A stretch of 38,581 nt of DNA from NCBI GenBank assembly GCA_013204025.1, contig JABMOW010000149.1, forward strand, positions 1 to 38,581, in the 5' to 3' direction. The first letter of the stretch is position 1. Every line of letters begins with the position of its first letter. Below the pieces are notes generated by a model. It saw only the letters and a list, made by a program, of their open reading frames with translations. It searched no databases and was not told the origin of the DNA. This document shows positions 26,047-34,690 of the stretch, piece after piece. Made by a program: the position numbers and the translations under genes. Source of the stretch: Fidelibacterota bacterium (GTDB lineage Bacteria > Fidelibacterota > Marinisomatia > SCGC-AAA003-L08 > JACNLC01).

Positions 26047-27159
26047 TTAGTTCCTCAAGGGGCATGGGGGTAAAAATTCCTCTTCAGCAGAATCCAATAT
26101 CGCTTCTTTACACTCCTGTGGATCGCAGCATGTGGTGCATACTCGTTTGAATGCACGGACGCTCAACAGTTTGATATGAGGTGCCATGAAATTTTCTTTT
26201 ATGGGTTCCTGACGGAGTAAATCTGTGCTGAGGTATTTCTTGTTGTCATCAGGGAAAACGGTAACTACGACTGCATCATGTCCACGTTCTTCCTGAATCA
26301 TCAACGCGCCAAGGAAGTTCGCCCCAGATGAAATACCAACGCCCATCCCCAGCTCTTCAGCAAGTTTTTGCGCCATGAGAATAGCATCGCCATCATCAAC
26401 ACTCACCACTTTATCCAGACCTTTCAGATCCAGGATGGGCGGGATGAAATCATCAGAAATCCCTTGAATTCGGTGCTGCCCCACCTTATGACCAGTGGAC
26501 AGCGTGGGAGAATTTGCGGGTTCCAGCGGATGAATTTCTATGGCAGGATATTTTTCCCGGAGATAACGTCCAGTACCCATGATGGTGCCACCCGTCCCCA
26601 CGCCTGCTACAAATGCGTCCGGACATAGTGAACGAAATTTCAACTGCCACCAGATCTCGGGACCTGTTGTTCGATAGTGGGCTTCAACATTATCAATATT
26701 GGAGAACTGTCGAGGGAGAAAAGCTCCTTCAGTGGCTTCTGCCATCGCTTCGGCACGGCTGATACAGCCCAGAAAACCACCGCCTTCCCGGCTTACTAAT
26801 ACGATATCCGCACCCAAACTACGAATAAGATTAATACGCTCTTCACTCATCCAGCTTGGCATAAATATAGTCACCGGATGACCCAATGCCCGACCGATGG
26901 CTGCGAAGGCGATGCCAGTATTTCCACTCGTAGCCTCAATAATCAGATTGCCTGGCTTAAGAATACCTCGTGCATAGCCCTGCTCTATAATATGGAATGC
27001 CATTCGATCCTTAATACTTCCTGTCATATTCAGATTTTCTGCTTTGGCATAAAGCATTCGCTTCTCCTCACCGAACATGAATTCGATGGCAAGAAGCGGT
27101 GTATTCCCAATCAAACTCGCTAAACCATGAATCCGATGTTGATTACCATTTTCCGTCAT
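26047..27159 (-). CDS. Cysteine-synthase-like PLP enzyme with Cys-rich C-terminal tail
   Basis: The 370-residue fold-type II PLP enzyme is related to CysK/Cys[16 protein letters not shown] lysine K50 in [40 protein letters not shown] and [10 protein letters not shown]. Beyond the enzyme fold it carries a tail with C341, C344, C345, C350 and C366 ([14 protein letters not shown] and PPCPLRN) that could bind metal or an Fe-S cluster, or act as a thiol switch. It may be a cysteine synthase, a cystathionine beta-synthase-like enzyme or another beta-replacing lyase. Shine-Dalgarno GGAG lies six bases before the ATG. No Cys-codon leader like that of cysM is seen upstream. Confidence 0.85.
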   Translation of the reverse strand: MTENGNQHRIHGLASLIGNTPLLAIEFMFGEEKRMLYAKAENLNMTGSIKDRMAFHIIEQGYARGILKPGNLIIEATSGNTGIAFAAIGRALGHPVTIFMPSWMSEERINLIRSLGADIVLVSREGGGFLGCISRAEAMAEATEGAFLPRQFSNIDNVEAHYRTTGPEIWWQLKFRSLCPDAFVAGVGTGGTIMGTGRYLREKYPAIEIHPLEPANSPTLSTGHKVGQHRIQGISDDFIPPILDLKGLDKVVSVDDGDAILMAQKLAEELGMGVGISSGANFLGALMIQEERGHDAVVVTVFPDDNKKYLSTDLLRQEPIKENFMAPHIKLLSVRAFKRVCTTCCDPQECKEAILDSAEEEFLPPCPLRN

Positions 27160-27408
27160 TTATTCTCCAAATTTACAGAATGAAGTGAGTTGTACTCGTT
27201 AAGGATGAATTCTTTGATTGTTTCAGTTCACTAATGTTTTTTCCGAATGTGTGAACTGGTAATTGTGTGTTATACTAAATATTTCATCTGGTATAAATTA
27301 CTTAAAATAATTTATGTCATGCTCGAAATCGATTAAAAAGTGAATTGTATTTTTCTGAAGATTTTCAGTATTTACTGAATAAATTTCTCTCGCCAAGGTT
27401 ACAATTTA

Positions 27409-29139
27409 TTACTCGCACATCTCCACACATTCTTCCATCGTTTCAAATGGGACCACCCCATTGCAACACCCCCAACTGAACATTTCGCACTGCTCTGTCT
27501 GTGGATTATAAAAATATCTGGGACAGGCACCATCACAAGGACCAATATCAGGCTCAGCGTTGCACCGTATTTCATTATAATAAGGGGTTGATAGCGACAC
27601 AAGATAATCTCGTAAGGATTCTAACCCAGAAAGTTCTTCCCACATATCCAGGGAATAGGTAAAACCCACCATTTTTGTTACATCTTCAAATTCAATTGTG
27701 ATCCATTCATAATTACTGTCATCACCTCCCATCGAACCATAAGCATCATCCAAACTGAGGAAATAATCCCGGTCAACCAAACTTAATAATTCATCCCAAT
27801 CGACTGAACTTATCGTGCCGGTTGTAGTAATGTCAGGGTCTCCGCACCAACTGATTGCTGTCATTGAAACATCAGATTCACTGATATCAAATGCATGCTC
27901 ACAATAGCACCACCCTTCGATGGCAAATACACAACTCCAAGCTGACCCATATCGAATATTCAATATTTCGGTTTGGTTACTACCTTCGATGATCATATTC
28001 ACCATTAGTACAACATCCAGTATATTCACCTCACCATCATCGTTCATATCGGAACAAGGGCATTCGTCTTCAATATTTTCGATAATGCAATTCACGGTGG
28101 CAACGATATCCAGAATATTTATTTCCTGATCTCCATTCACGTCTCCCGGTAGACAGGGATCGATTGTGATGATGGGCGGATCCGGGAGTGACGAATTCAA
28201 AAGATATCCGTTCATATCTGCTGCCAACATATTTTGGAGGATGATCTGAAAATTACCATCATAAGATTCCGTATCAAAGTAAAACTCCAGAATCGGACCT
28301 TCTCCAGGAGAGACGTAGCTCAAAAAGTCAAACATGACAAAAGTATATAATTCCGTAAATTCATTGTAATTCCATGAACACATAAAGTTTTGAGTACGAT
28401 CCGTGTTTTCGATTTGAGTAAAAAATGCTGCTTCAGTGGGTTCAATTGCGATTTGAAATTGAAGCCCCGCTACTGACATGGAATTCTCCAATGACAATGC
28501 CATCATATTCTCTGTAGAGCCGGCCGCAACAGTATCGGGATATTCCCATGTGAAAAAGACATCATCTTCCGGGGGGATGGCGCAATCCACCAACTGGTCA
28601 TCAACATAAAAATCGGCGAAACACCCTCCGCAATAATCCGCCACACATTCCGCCTCAGGATAATATTCACAGGTGGTCACCTCGCAGGGATCGATATAGC
28701 ACATGACTTCGTAAAGGCAGTTTTCCACTTCAGGCATACTTGGATCAAAATTACAAGAATCCGGATCTTCACAAACGGGATATTCCACTGGTATGGTAAA
28801 CACATAAACATGCCACAACTCCTCTTCACCAGTATCATAATTCCATTCGTACCAGCCAACAGTCAATTCATTGACTCCCTCGTGAACCAATCCCGGTTCA
28901 CCGGTGATCTCAACGTAAGTAAGCCAGTTGCCGGTATCCAGATTAAAAAATACATCTGTCCAGGTGAGTGAAGAAATCAACTGAAGTGAGGATTCATCTC
29001 CAAGACCAATACCATAGGTTGAATTCTCGTATCCAAAATGGACATACGCAGTTGGCACATCCACATAAGTGGTATCCTGAGTGAATGAATAAGATATAAA
29101 TATCGATAATACAATCAGTTTTAAGTTGATGAATCTCAA
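27409..29139 (-). CDS. Secreted cohesin-like/dockerin protein with extra module and Kunitz-like tail
   Basis: 576 residues; signal peptide MRFINLKLIVLSIFISYSFTQ, then a beta domain of about 115 residues nearly identical to that of the next gene. A Cys-rich segment follows (DPCEVTTCEYYPEAEC, CGGCFADFYV), then a cohesin-like beta domain (about 205-325; AGLQFQIAIEP, PGEGPILEFYFD). Two dockerin loops lie at about 328-387 (DVNGDQEINILD, DMNDDGEVNILD). Residues 388-525 are a module (IRYGSAWSC, WDELLSLVDRDYF, EWITIEFED) absent from the sister gene. The end (526-576) is Kunitz/BPTI-like: GPCDGACPRYFYN, EQCEMF, GCC, EECVEMC. It is the last gene of a three-gene operon. Target unknown. Confidence 0.88.
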   Translation of the reverse strand: MRFINLKLIVLSIFISYSFTQDTTYVDVPTAYVHFGYENSTYGIGLGDESSLQLISSLTWTDVFFNLDTGNWLTYVEITGEPGLVHEGVNELTVGWYEWNYDTGEEELWHVYVFTIPVEYPVCEDPDSCNFDPSMPEVENCLYEVMCYIDPCEVTTCEYYPEAECVADYCGGCFADFYVDDQLVDCAIPPEDDVFFTWEYPDTVAAGSTENMMALSLENSMSVAGLQFQIAIEPTEAAFFTQIENTDRTQNFMCSWNYNEFTELYTFVMFDFLSYVSPGEGPILEFYFDTESYDGNFQIILQNMLAADMNGYLLNSSLPDPPIITIDPCLPGDVNGDQEINILDIVATVNCIIENIEDECPCSDMNDDGEVNILDVVLMVNMIIEGSNQTEILNIRYGSAWSCVFAIEGWCYCEHAFDISESDVSMTAISWCGDPDITTTGTISSVDWDELLSLVDRDYFLSLDDAYGSMGGDDSNYEWITIEFEDVTKMVGFTYSLDMWEELSGLESLRDYLVSLSTPYYNEIRCNAEPDIGPCDGACPRYFYNPQTEQCEMFSWGCCNGVVPFETMEECVEMCE

Positions 29140-29175
29140 TTGATTATTTCCTCCTAATAAATTGGGGAAAATTAT

Positions 29176-30510
29176 TTATTCTTCACAGTCCGCTTCGCAC
29201 TCATCAAGGGTTTCGAATGGCACCACTCCTTCACAACAACCCAAAGTGAACATTTCACATTGTTCCGTCTGCGGATTGTAAAAATAAATTGGGCAAATAC
29301 CGTCACAGGGTCCTATTTCTGGTTCCAGCATACATGCTTCCGGAAGAGGGTTTGCAATAATCAGATTCACCATAAGTACAATATCCAGAATATTCACTTC
29401 ACTATCATCGTTCATATCAGAACAAATGCATTCTTCATTACTCTCTATTATGCATGAAACTGTTAAAACAATATCCAGGATGTTCAGCAATCCATCCGCT
29501 TGAACATCACCAAGAACATGAGAGCATGGATCGATGGTAATGATGGGAGAATCCGGGAGCGAAACGTTAAGAGCATTGCCCATCATATTAGATACAATCA
29601 TATTTTGAAGATTAACCTGAAAATCACCATCAGAGGATTCCGTATCAAAGTAAAACTCCAGAATTGGACCTTCTCCGGGTGAAATGAAGTTTAGCATATC
29701 GAACATTATTATACTATATATTTGTAATGTTTCATTATAACCATAACTAAACATCAATGACCCCACTCTGTCCGTCGGTTCAACATGTGTGATTATCATT
29801 GCATCCGGGGGATCCACGATCAGTTGAAATTGAATACCTCCAACTTCCATGGAATTCTCCAGAGACAGTGCGATCATATTCTCTGTAGAGCCGGCAGCAA
29901 CCGTGTCGGGATATTCCCACGTGATGAATACATCATCCACAGGTGGGAGGGCGCAATCCACCAATTCATCATCTACATAGAAATTTGCGTAGCACCCACC
30001 ACAATAATCCGAAACACATTCGGCATCCGGATAATATTCACAGGCGGTTACCTCGCAGGGATCAATAAAGCAATAAACAGTGAACAGGCAGTGTTCGTCT
30101 TCACACCAGGTGGGATCAAAATTGCATGATGCCGGATCATTACAACATGGAATGTCCACAAGAATGGTAAACACATAAACGTTCCACAACTCTTCTTCAC
30201 CTGTATCATAATTCCATTCGTACCAGCCAACGGTCAGTTCATTGTCTCCGGCATGGACCCAATCCGGTTCACCGGTGATATCAACATAGGTAAGCCAGTT
30301 GCCAGTATCCAAATTAAAATATACGTCTGTCCAAGAGGGTGCAGAGATCAACTGAAGCGAAGATTCATCTCCCAGACCGATACCATAGGTTGAATTCTCG
30401 TATCCGAAATGGACATACGCAGTTGGCAGATCCACATAAGTGGTGTCTTGCGCAACCGAATAAGATATAAATATCGATAATACAATCAGTTTTAAGTTGA
30501 TGAATTTCAT
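29176..30510 (-). CDS. Secreted cohesin-like/dockerin protein with Kunitz-like tail
   Basis: 444 residues; signal peptide MKFINLKLIVLSIFISYSVAQ, with an AGGAGG Shine-Dalgarno. Domain order is that of the downstream paralogue without the 138-residue module: an N-terminal beta domain (YVHFGYENSTYGIGLGDE), the Cys-rich segment (DPCEVTACEYYPDAEC), a cohesin-like domain (EVGGIQFQLIVDP, PGEGPILEFYFD), a dockerin pair (about 332-390; the first loop DVQADGLLNILD, the second DMNDDSEVNILD) and a Kunitz-like domain from residue 393. The latter has all six canonical cysteines plus an extra pair. Thirty-five bases separate it from the upstream gene and 36 from the downstream one, so an operon is likely. 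Confidence 0.88.
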   Translation of the reverse strand: MKFINLKLIVLSIFISYSVAQDTTYVDLPTAYVHFGYENSTYGIGLGDESSLQLISAPSWTDVYFNLDTGNWLTYVDITGEPDWVHAGDNELTVGWYEWNYDTGEEELWNVYVFTILVDIPCCNDPASCNFDPTWCEDEHCLFTVYCFIDPCEVTACEYYPDAECVSDYCGGCYANFYVDDELVDCALPPVDDVFITWEYPDTVAAGSTENMIALSLENSMEVGGIQFQLIVDPPDAMIITHVEPTDRVGSLMFSYGYNETLQIYSIIMFDMLNFISPGEGPILEFYFDTESSDGDFQVNLQNMIVSNMMGNALNVSLPDSPIITIDPCSHVLGDVQADGLLNILDIVLTVSCIIESNEECICSDMNDDSEVNILDIVLMVNLIIANPLPEACMLEPEIGPCDGICPIYFYNPQTEQCEMFTLGCCEGVVPFETLDECEADCEE

Positions 30511-30545
30511 TGGATTCTTTCCTCCTATAAATTGGAAAATATTAT

Positions 30546-32705
30546 TTATTCTTCACAATCCGATTCGCACTCCTCTAGTGTCTCAAATGGTACCACTCCT
30601 TCGCAACAACCCCAAGTGAACATTTCACATTGTTCTGTTTGCGGATTGTAAAAATAAATTGGGCAAATACCGTCACAGGGTCCCAATTCCGGTTCCAGCA
30701 TACATGCTTCAGGGAGAGGGTCAGTCCCCATGATCACATTCACGATCCGCACTACATCCAGCACATTTAGCTCTCCATCATCATTCATGTCCCCTGCCCA
30801 ACTTTGATAGGGAGATGGATCACTTATTAACAGAACAAAATTTACAACCATCACCACATCAAGGATATCCACAGCCCCGTCAGTATTTACATCCCCTTTT
30901 AACCCGTCAGGCGATCCTAACCAGTCCAGACAATTACTGATAAACTGAATATTGTCCAGATAATCGGAGACAATCTGCCGGTCAGCAATACCGATCAATT
31001 TCCCATTCCCCATATACTTTCCTGCTGCGGCTGGTGGAAACGATCCGGGCGGAAACTCTTGCGGCCAATCAGTATAACTGTCCTCATCACCCATTAATAT
31101 GTAAAAACCGTTATCCGGTGATTCAAGTGATAATCCGGTGGACATAAATCCCTGAACGGATTCAACATTGGAAGATAGAAAATCCACATTTGGATCATCG
31201 CCAAACACGTGAAAAACGGGACTCCAGCTATCCCCTAAATAATTATCCGTTTCATCGATGATAAAACCATCATAAAAATGAATCCCTAAAAAGGTCACTT
31301 CACGGTCAACAGTCGTATATTTTTCTTCTATGACGCCATATTCATGATAAACCAATTCATCAGTCGGAACGGCATCTGACTGAGAAGATTCAGTATCAAC
31401 AGGGAAAAATGGCATGCCAATCTGGGATTGCGGTAAATTTTCAGAGAATACCCACATGATCCGAGCGGTCTCTTCTGGTTGCGGAGATATGGTTAACGGG
31501 ATCAATTCGTCATAGAATGAGCCTGAAAAATGATAGATTGCACACAGTTCTTCTGAACGGATTGCTCGGTACACCCATCTGTTTACCCACTGATATTTGT
31601 GAAAAAACGAAGATGACTCATCTGGATACATTCCCTCCTGCACACCCTCAGTGATCATTTTTTCCACGAGCAAATGTGTCAATTCTGAAGGTTTGAATAG
31701 CTGTGATAATTCACCTTTTCCGGTTCCCCCAGCCCGTAATTCTTGGTAATATCCGTAGGTGAATTCAATACCGTCAAATTTCAACAGATGGATATCCCTT
31801 ATATCAACCGGGGATTGATTTTCCACGGTTACGGATGTACCATTTTCAATTCCGGTTACATAGTTCAGGCGGTCTGGAAATTTGCCCTCGTATAAAATTT
31901 CCGTCGCACGATTTTCTGTTAAATGAATATCCTGCCATCGGATCAACGATGAGTGATCCACCACCTCAAAATCGATGATCGGATTTAAATACGTTGGCCT
32001 CCCTGGGAAATCAAGCAGGACATCCACATCCATACTTTTTTGTGAATATAAACGGATAACCGGTTTTTCCGCCATCATTCCATCCGACTCGCGGAAGTAT
32101 AGGTATCCTCCACCAGAGTTAAAATACTGAGTAAGTTGCTCATACTCATAATCCGATAATGTTGGATTATAACCAACAAAAAGCGCGAAGGTATTTTCAA
32201 CCATTTGCACGACGGTTTCATAATTTGAAAGCATTTCGGAATGATAAAAGTCCGATCCTAATCCAATTTCATAGGTTATGGGAAACGACCCCCAAGAATT
32301 AATCTGAATCTCCCATGTGCCTGCGATGGGATTTTCAACATGTGCCTGTCCGATAAATGCGGATTCTTCATAAACGCCATTAGGATTGATGATGTTTATC
32401 CATGGATGTTGTGTCATTATATCCGGATCTGACAATTCATAACGTAGATATAGCATCTCAAATCCGGTCGGTACGTTAAAAGAGAGACTGAAATTCTCTT
32501 CCATCACTGTTCCTTGTGCGATAATTTGCTCGATGGGAAAATCATCCTTCGAAAGATAGTCAAAATCCTGGTCAGGGAACATCTCTTCCCATGTCCCCTC
32601 AGAGGGTGTTGGCCATCCGTGTATGCCGTCGATGAGAATTGTGGAGTGACCAAGGCTTATCATAACAAGCATCCACCACATTTTTTGTCTGACTAAAGGA
32701 GTCAT
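30546..32705 (-). CDS. Large secreted protein with dockerin and Kunitz-like tail
   Basis: 719 residues, first gene of the operon, with an AGGAGGT Shine-Dalgarno. The N-terminal signal is MWWMLVMISLGHS. Residues about 60-150 look like a pre-peptidase/P-domain-like beta sandwich (VENPIAGTWEIQINSWG). A segment with LFVGYNPTLSDYEYEQLTQYFNSGGGYLYFRE resembles the amidotransferase-like DUF4350 fold, and NCLDWLG near residue 600 closes the main part. A dockerin pair follows (DVNTDGAVDILD and DMNDDGELNVLD), then a Kunitz-like domain from residue 668 almost identical to that of the next gene. No protease active site is recognised. It may display the tail on the cell surface or on vesicles; this is inference. 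Confidence 0.85.
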   Translation of the reverse strand: MTPLVRQKMWWMLVMISLGHSTILIDGIHGWPTPSEGTWEEMFPDQDFDYLSKDDFPIEQIIAQGTVMEENFSLSFNVPTGFEMLYLRYELSDPDIMTQHPWINIINPNGVYEESAFIGQAHVENPIAGTWEIQINSWGSFPITYEIGLGSDFYHSEMLSNYETVVQMVENTFALFVGYNPTLSDYEYEQLTQYFNSGGGYLYFRESDGMMAEKPVIRLYSQKSMDVDVLLDFPGRPTYLNPIIDFEVVDHSSLIRWQDIHLTENRATEILYEGKFPDRLNYVTGIENGTSVTVENQSPVDIRDIHLLKFDGIEFTYGYYQELRAGGTGKGELSQLFKPSELTHLLVEKMITEGVQEGMYPDESSSFFHKYQWVNRWVYRAIRSEELCAIYHFSGSFYDELIPLTISPQPEETARIMWVFSENLPQSQIGMPFFPVDTESSQSDAVPTDELVYHEYGVIEEKYTTVDREVTFLGIHFYDGFIIDETDNYLGDSWSPVFHVFGDDPNVDFLSSNVESVQGFMSTGLSLESPDNGFYILMGDEDSYTDWPQEFPPGSFPPAAAGKYMGNGKLIGIADRQIVSDYLDNIQFISNCLDWLGSPDGLKGDVNTDGAVDILDVVMVVNFVLLISDPSPYQSWAGDMNDDGELNVLDVVRIVNVIMGTDPLPEACMLEPELGPCDGICPIYFYNPQTEQCEMFTWGCCEGVVPFETLEECESDCEE

Positions 32706-32760
32706 TCGTTTACCTCCTGCTGATATTTTTATTAAATAATGATAATCCTGATAGTAGGTT

Positions 32761-33003
32761 TTATGATCGCAAGAAATAGTGAGAATTTACAATGGGGAGA
32801 AAATGATTATAAGAATTTGAATAACTGGACCTGAAAACCAGAGAAATATTCGTAATCAGGAAATTGAATCGGTTGAAAGCCTGCATGAATCTAAGGGTGG
32901 AAATCAAATCAGCGTCGTGGGGAATTTTTTCAATCGTGGACATCTCTGCATATAAAGATGTTGAACAGATGAGTAAATATATCCGATGAATTGTGTATTT
33001 CAT
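32761..33003 (-). pseudogene. Possible remnant of a small secreted protein
   Basis: An 80-codon frame starts at the ATG at 33001-33003, preceded by AAAGGGG four bases away, and begins with a plausible signal peptide (MKYTIHRIYLLICSTSLYA). After residue about 35 the translation is rich in Phe, Asn, Ser and Tyr with no recognisable fold. A good start followed by poor coding sequence suggests a truncated or frameshifted gene, but chance is possible. Confidence 0.25.
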
Positions 33004-33242
33004 ATTGCCCCTTTGGTTCAAAGAAAGGCTTATTCAAACCGGAATAATTTACCCTAAAAATAAACGGAATGCAAAGAATCACGAATATATTTCAGACTTG
33101 TTAGACTGTTAAAATATCCGATATGGAATCTCATCCACAAATCAATTTTATGAGGAATTCGAGTGCAATTCCGCTTAGGGAGAATTACCGTGGATTATAA
33201 CAATACTTTAACTGATGATGTAACCACCCGGATGAGCTAAAG
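33004..33242. other. Intergenic region without recognised feature
   Basis: About 240 bases between the possible remnant and the small membrane protein gene. No supported ORF, terminator or repeat is seen; it may carry the promoter for the remnant. Confidence 0.4.
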
Positions 33243-33449
33243 TCAGGATTTAAATAACCACCGATACGAAGTCATTATCGGACGGATACCGAAAATGATC
33301 CAGCCAGCCAGATACCAGTACCAGTCCAGACTCAACAGAGGTGCCCAGATCTTTGCAACGCACAGAGTAGCGAAAAACATAGCGACTTTCAAGCTGGTTA
33401 CATCAAGCCAGTCAGCACGGAACGTGGATAATTTTTGAATGATATTCAT
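33243..33449 (-). CDS. Small two-helix membrane protein
   Basis: 68 residues: an amphipathic start (MNIIQKLSTFRADWLDVTSLK), a first membrane helix (VAMFFATLCVAKIWAPLLSL) and a second (WYWYLAGWIIFGIRPIM), with a short basic tail. I recall similar short conserved proteins (FFATL.VAK.W.P.L.LDWYWYL) in other bacteria, of unknown function. An AAAGG motif lies about ten bases before the ATG. The sequence is far from random, so it is very probably a real gene. It is transcribed away from the repeat element and barrel gene to its right. Confidence 0.8.
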   Translation of the reverse strand: MNIIQKLSTFRADWLDVTSLKVAMFFATLCVAKIWAPLLSLDWYWYLAGWIIFGIRPIMTSYRWLFKS

Positions 33450-33570
33450 GATAGGAAACCTTTCTTTGAATTATTAGAAAAACCATCGAAATTCCATGAA
33501 GAATTTGCACATGATCAGATTCAATTTCGTCTGTTTTTTGGAGCGCATCATCGCCTGCATGTGTTACCCA

Positions 33571-33688
33571 TCTTCCCAAACTGAATGTCTTTTATACAAT
33601 CCTGTCTCCCCCACCGCCTTTTTTGTTGTTTGAACAGCTCAGGTTGATATAATATCGGTATATGATTCATTGAAACAGAATATGAAAT
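33571..33688 (+). repeat. Intergenic repeat with embedded promoter, copy A
   Basis: About 118 bases repeated at roughly 90 percent identity at 38414-38531. Both run from TCTTCCCAAACTGAAT to AATATGAAA. The copy includes a sigma70-like promoter: TTGTTT (33626-33631), a 16-base spacer and TATAAT (33648-33653). It ends in an ATG-AAA-TAA mini-ORF (33682), 45 bases and in frame before the start of the barrel gene at 33727. More diverged relatives appear at 34305-34426 and 35922-36050. Confidence 0.75.
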
Positions 33689-33726
33689 AAGATATTCCTA
33701 ATTAAAAAGATGAAGGACGACTTACA

Positions 33727-34278
33727 ATGACAAAATTTCTCCTAATTTCAGTCCTCATATTGTCACAATTAAGTGCTCAACAAGAATCTACTACAATCCC
33801 TGCTGCAAAACCTGCGGATGAAGTATCTTGGTTGAATCTGGGGTTAGGATTTGGTGCCCCAGGGATCGCTGTCAGCATAGACTTTAACTCGAGTTTTAAA
33901 AACAATCGGATAAACCAGTATAATTTTAATTTTAACGAAGAATTTATGTTAATTGGAAATACACCACCTGAATCGGTTTCAAGTTTAGCTTTCTTAACTG
34001 GTCGATATTCAAAAAGTAAAAATTGGATGACCGCCTTTTTAGGTGGAGCTGGTATTGTAACGGGATATCGTAGAGGGGATCTTATCAGCAGTGGTCAGGG
34101 TTGGTTTTCCCCATCAGAATATAAGAAGGATCGTTTTATGGCTTTGGGTGTAATGGGAAATTTTCAAGTATTTTTCACACCTTTCTCAGGCTTGGGAATT
34201 GGTCTCGAATTATTTGCGTGTTTAAATCCCGAAGTACCGAATGTTTCTGTCCTATTTTCATTGCAGCTTGGTGGTTAA
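33727..34278 (+). CDS. Outer-membrane beta-barrel-like protein (paralogue of 37804-38367)
   Basis: 183 residues with a signal peptide (MTKFLLISVLILSQLSAQQ). The mature part has alternating hydrophobic/aromatic strands (WLNLGLGFGAPGIAVSIDF, INQYNFNFNEEFMLIG, LGIGLELFACLNPE) and ends VSVLFSLQLGG, as expected for a small outer-membrane barrel. The gene at 37804-38367 shares YRRGDLI/YHKGDII, YKKDRFMALGVMG/YETDRFSTVGIVG and CLNPE..., so they are paralogues. A promoter-bearing repeat lies just upstream. No function can be assigned. Confidence 0.82.
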   Translation: MTKFLLISVLILSQLSAQQESTTIPAAKPADEVSWLNLGLGFGAPGIAVSIDFNSSFKNNRINQYNFNFNEEFMLIGNTPPESVSSLAFLTGRYSKSKNWMTAFLGGAGIVTGYRRGDLISSGQGWFSPSEYKKDRFMALGVMGNFQVFFTPFSGLGIGLELFACLNPEVPNVSVLFSLQLGG

Positions 34279-34304
34279 TCGACCATATCCCACACTATAT
34301 GTAA

Positions 34305-34426
34305 CCTATCCTCCCAGGCTGATTGTCTCTCTTTTAGAATATGTTCTACCTACCGTATTTTTCTCTTGGTCAATCACTCACATCCGTAATAAAATCCATG
34401 CATCGGTTTTTGACAGAATCATGAAC
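34305..34426 (+). repeat. Diverged relative of the promoter repeat, copy C
   Basis: After the barrel gene, the sequence from CTATCCTCCCAGGCTGATTG to GACAGAATCATGAA follows the same order as the repeat at 33571-33688 but with many changes and no clear TATAAT. A 67-codon ORF crossing it is judged a shadow. Confidence 0.4.
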
Positions 34427-34443
34427 CAAATAAAGGAAAAATA

Positions 34444-34653
34444 ATGGAAGAACAACTGATATTGAAAAAGAAATTACGTGCAGTGATGGTAGTGATGATC
34501 GTGATCATCATCCCCGGATTAACTCGAACGCTGAGTTCAAATGCATATGCGTCGGTTCGACCTGTGGATGTGGCATTTCTGTTCGTCACCGGGATGTTAA
34601 CGGGGGCATTCCTCGCTACACTCAGAAGTTATCTACGGATTAAAAATAAATAA
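34444..34653 (+). CDS. Small two-helix membrane protein
   Basis: 69 residues with an AAAGGAAAAATA Shine-Dalgarno region right before the ATG. It has a basic N-terminus (MEEQLILKKKLRAV), a first helix (VMVVMIVIIIPGLTRTL) and a second (VDVAFLFVTGMLTGAFLATL), then a basic tail RSYLRIKNK. Hydrophobic segments and charges suit a small inner-membrane protein. No family is recognised. The next gene starts 37 bases later. Confidence 0.75.
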   Translation: MEEQLILKKKLRAVMVVMIVIIIPGLTRTLSSNAYASVRPVDVAFLFVTGMLTGAFLATLRSYLRIKNK

Positions 34654-34690
34654 TAAAGTTCCTACGACAACTTTATGTACACGCAGAGAC

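Noticed and set aside
34241-34444. 67-codon plus-strand ORF MFLSYFHCSL...
   Set aside because: It overlaps the end of the barrel gene and a diverged intergenic repeat, with no ribosome-binding site or domain.
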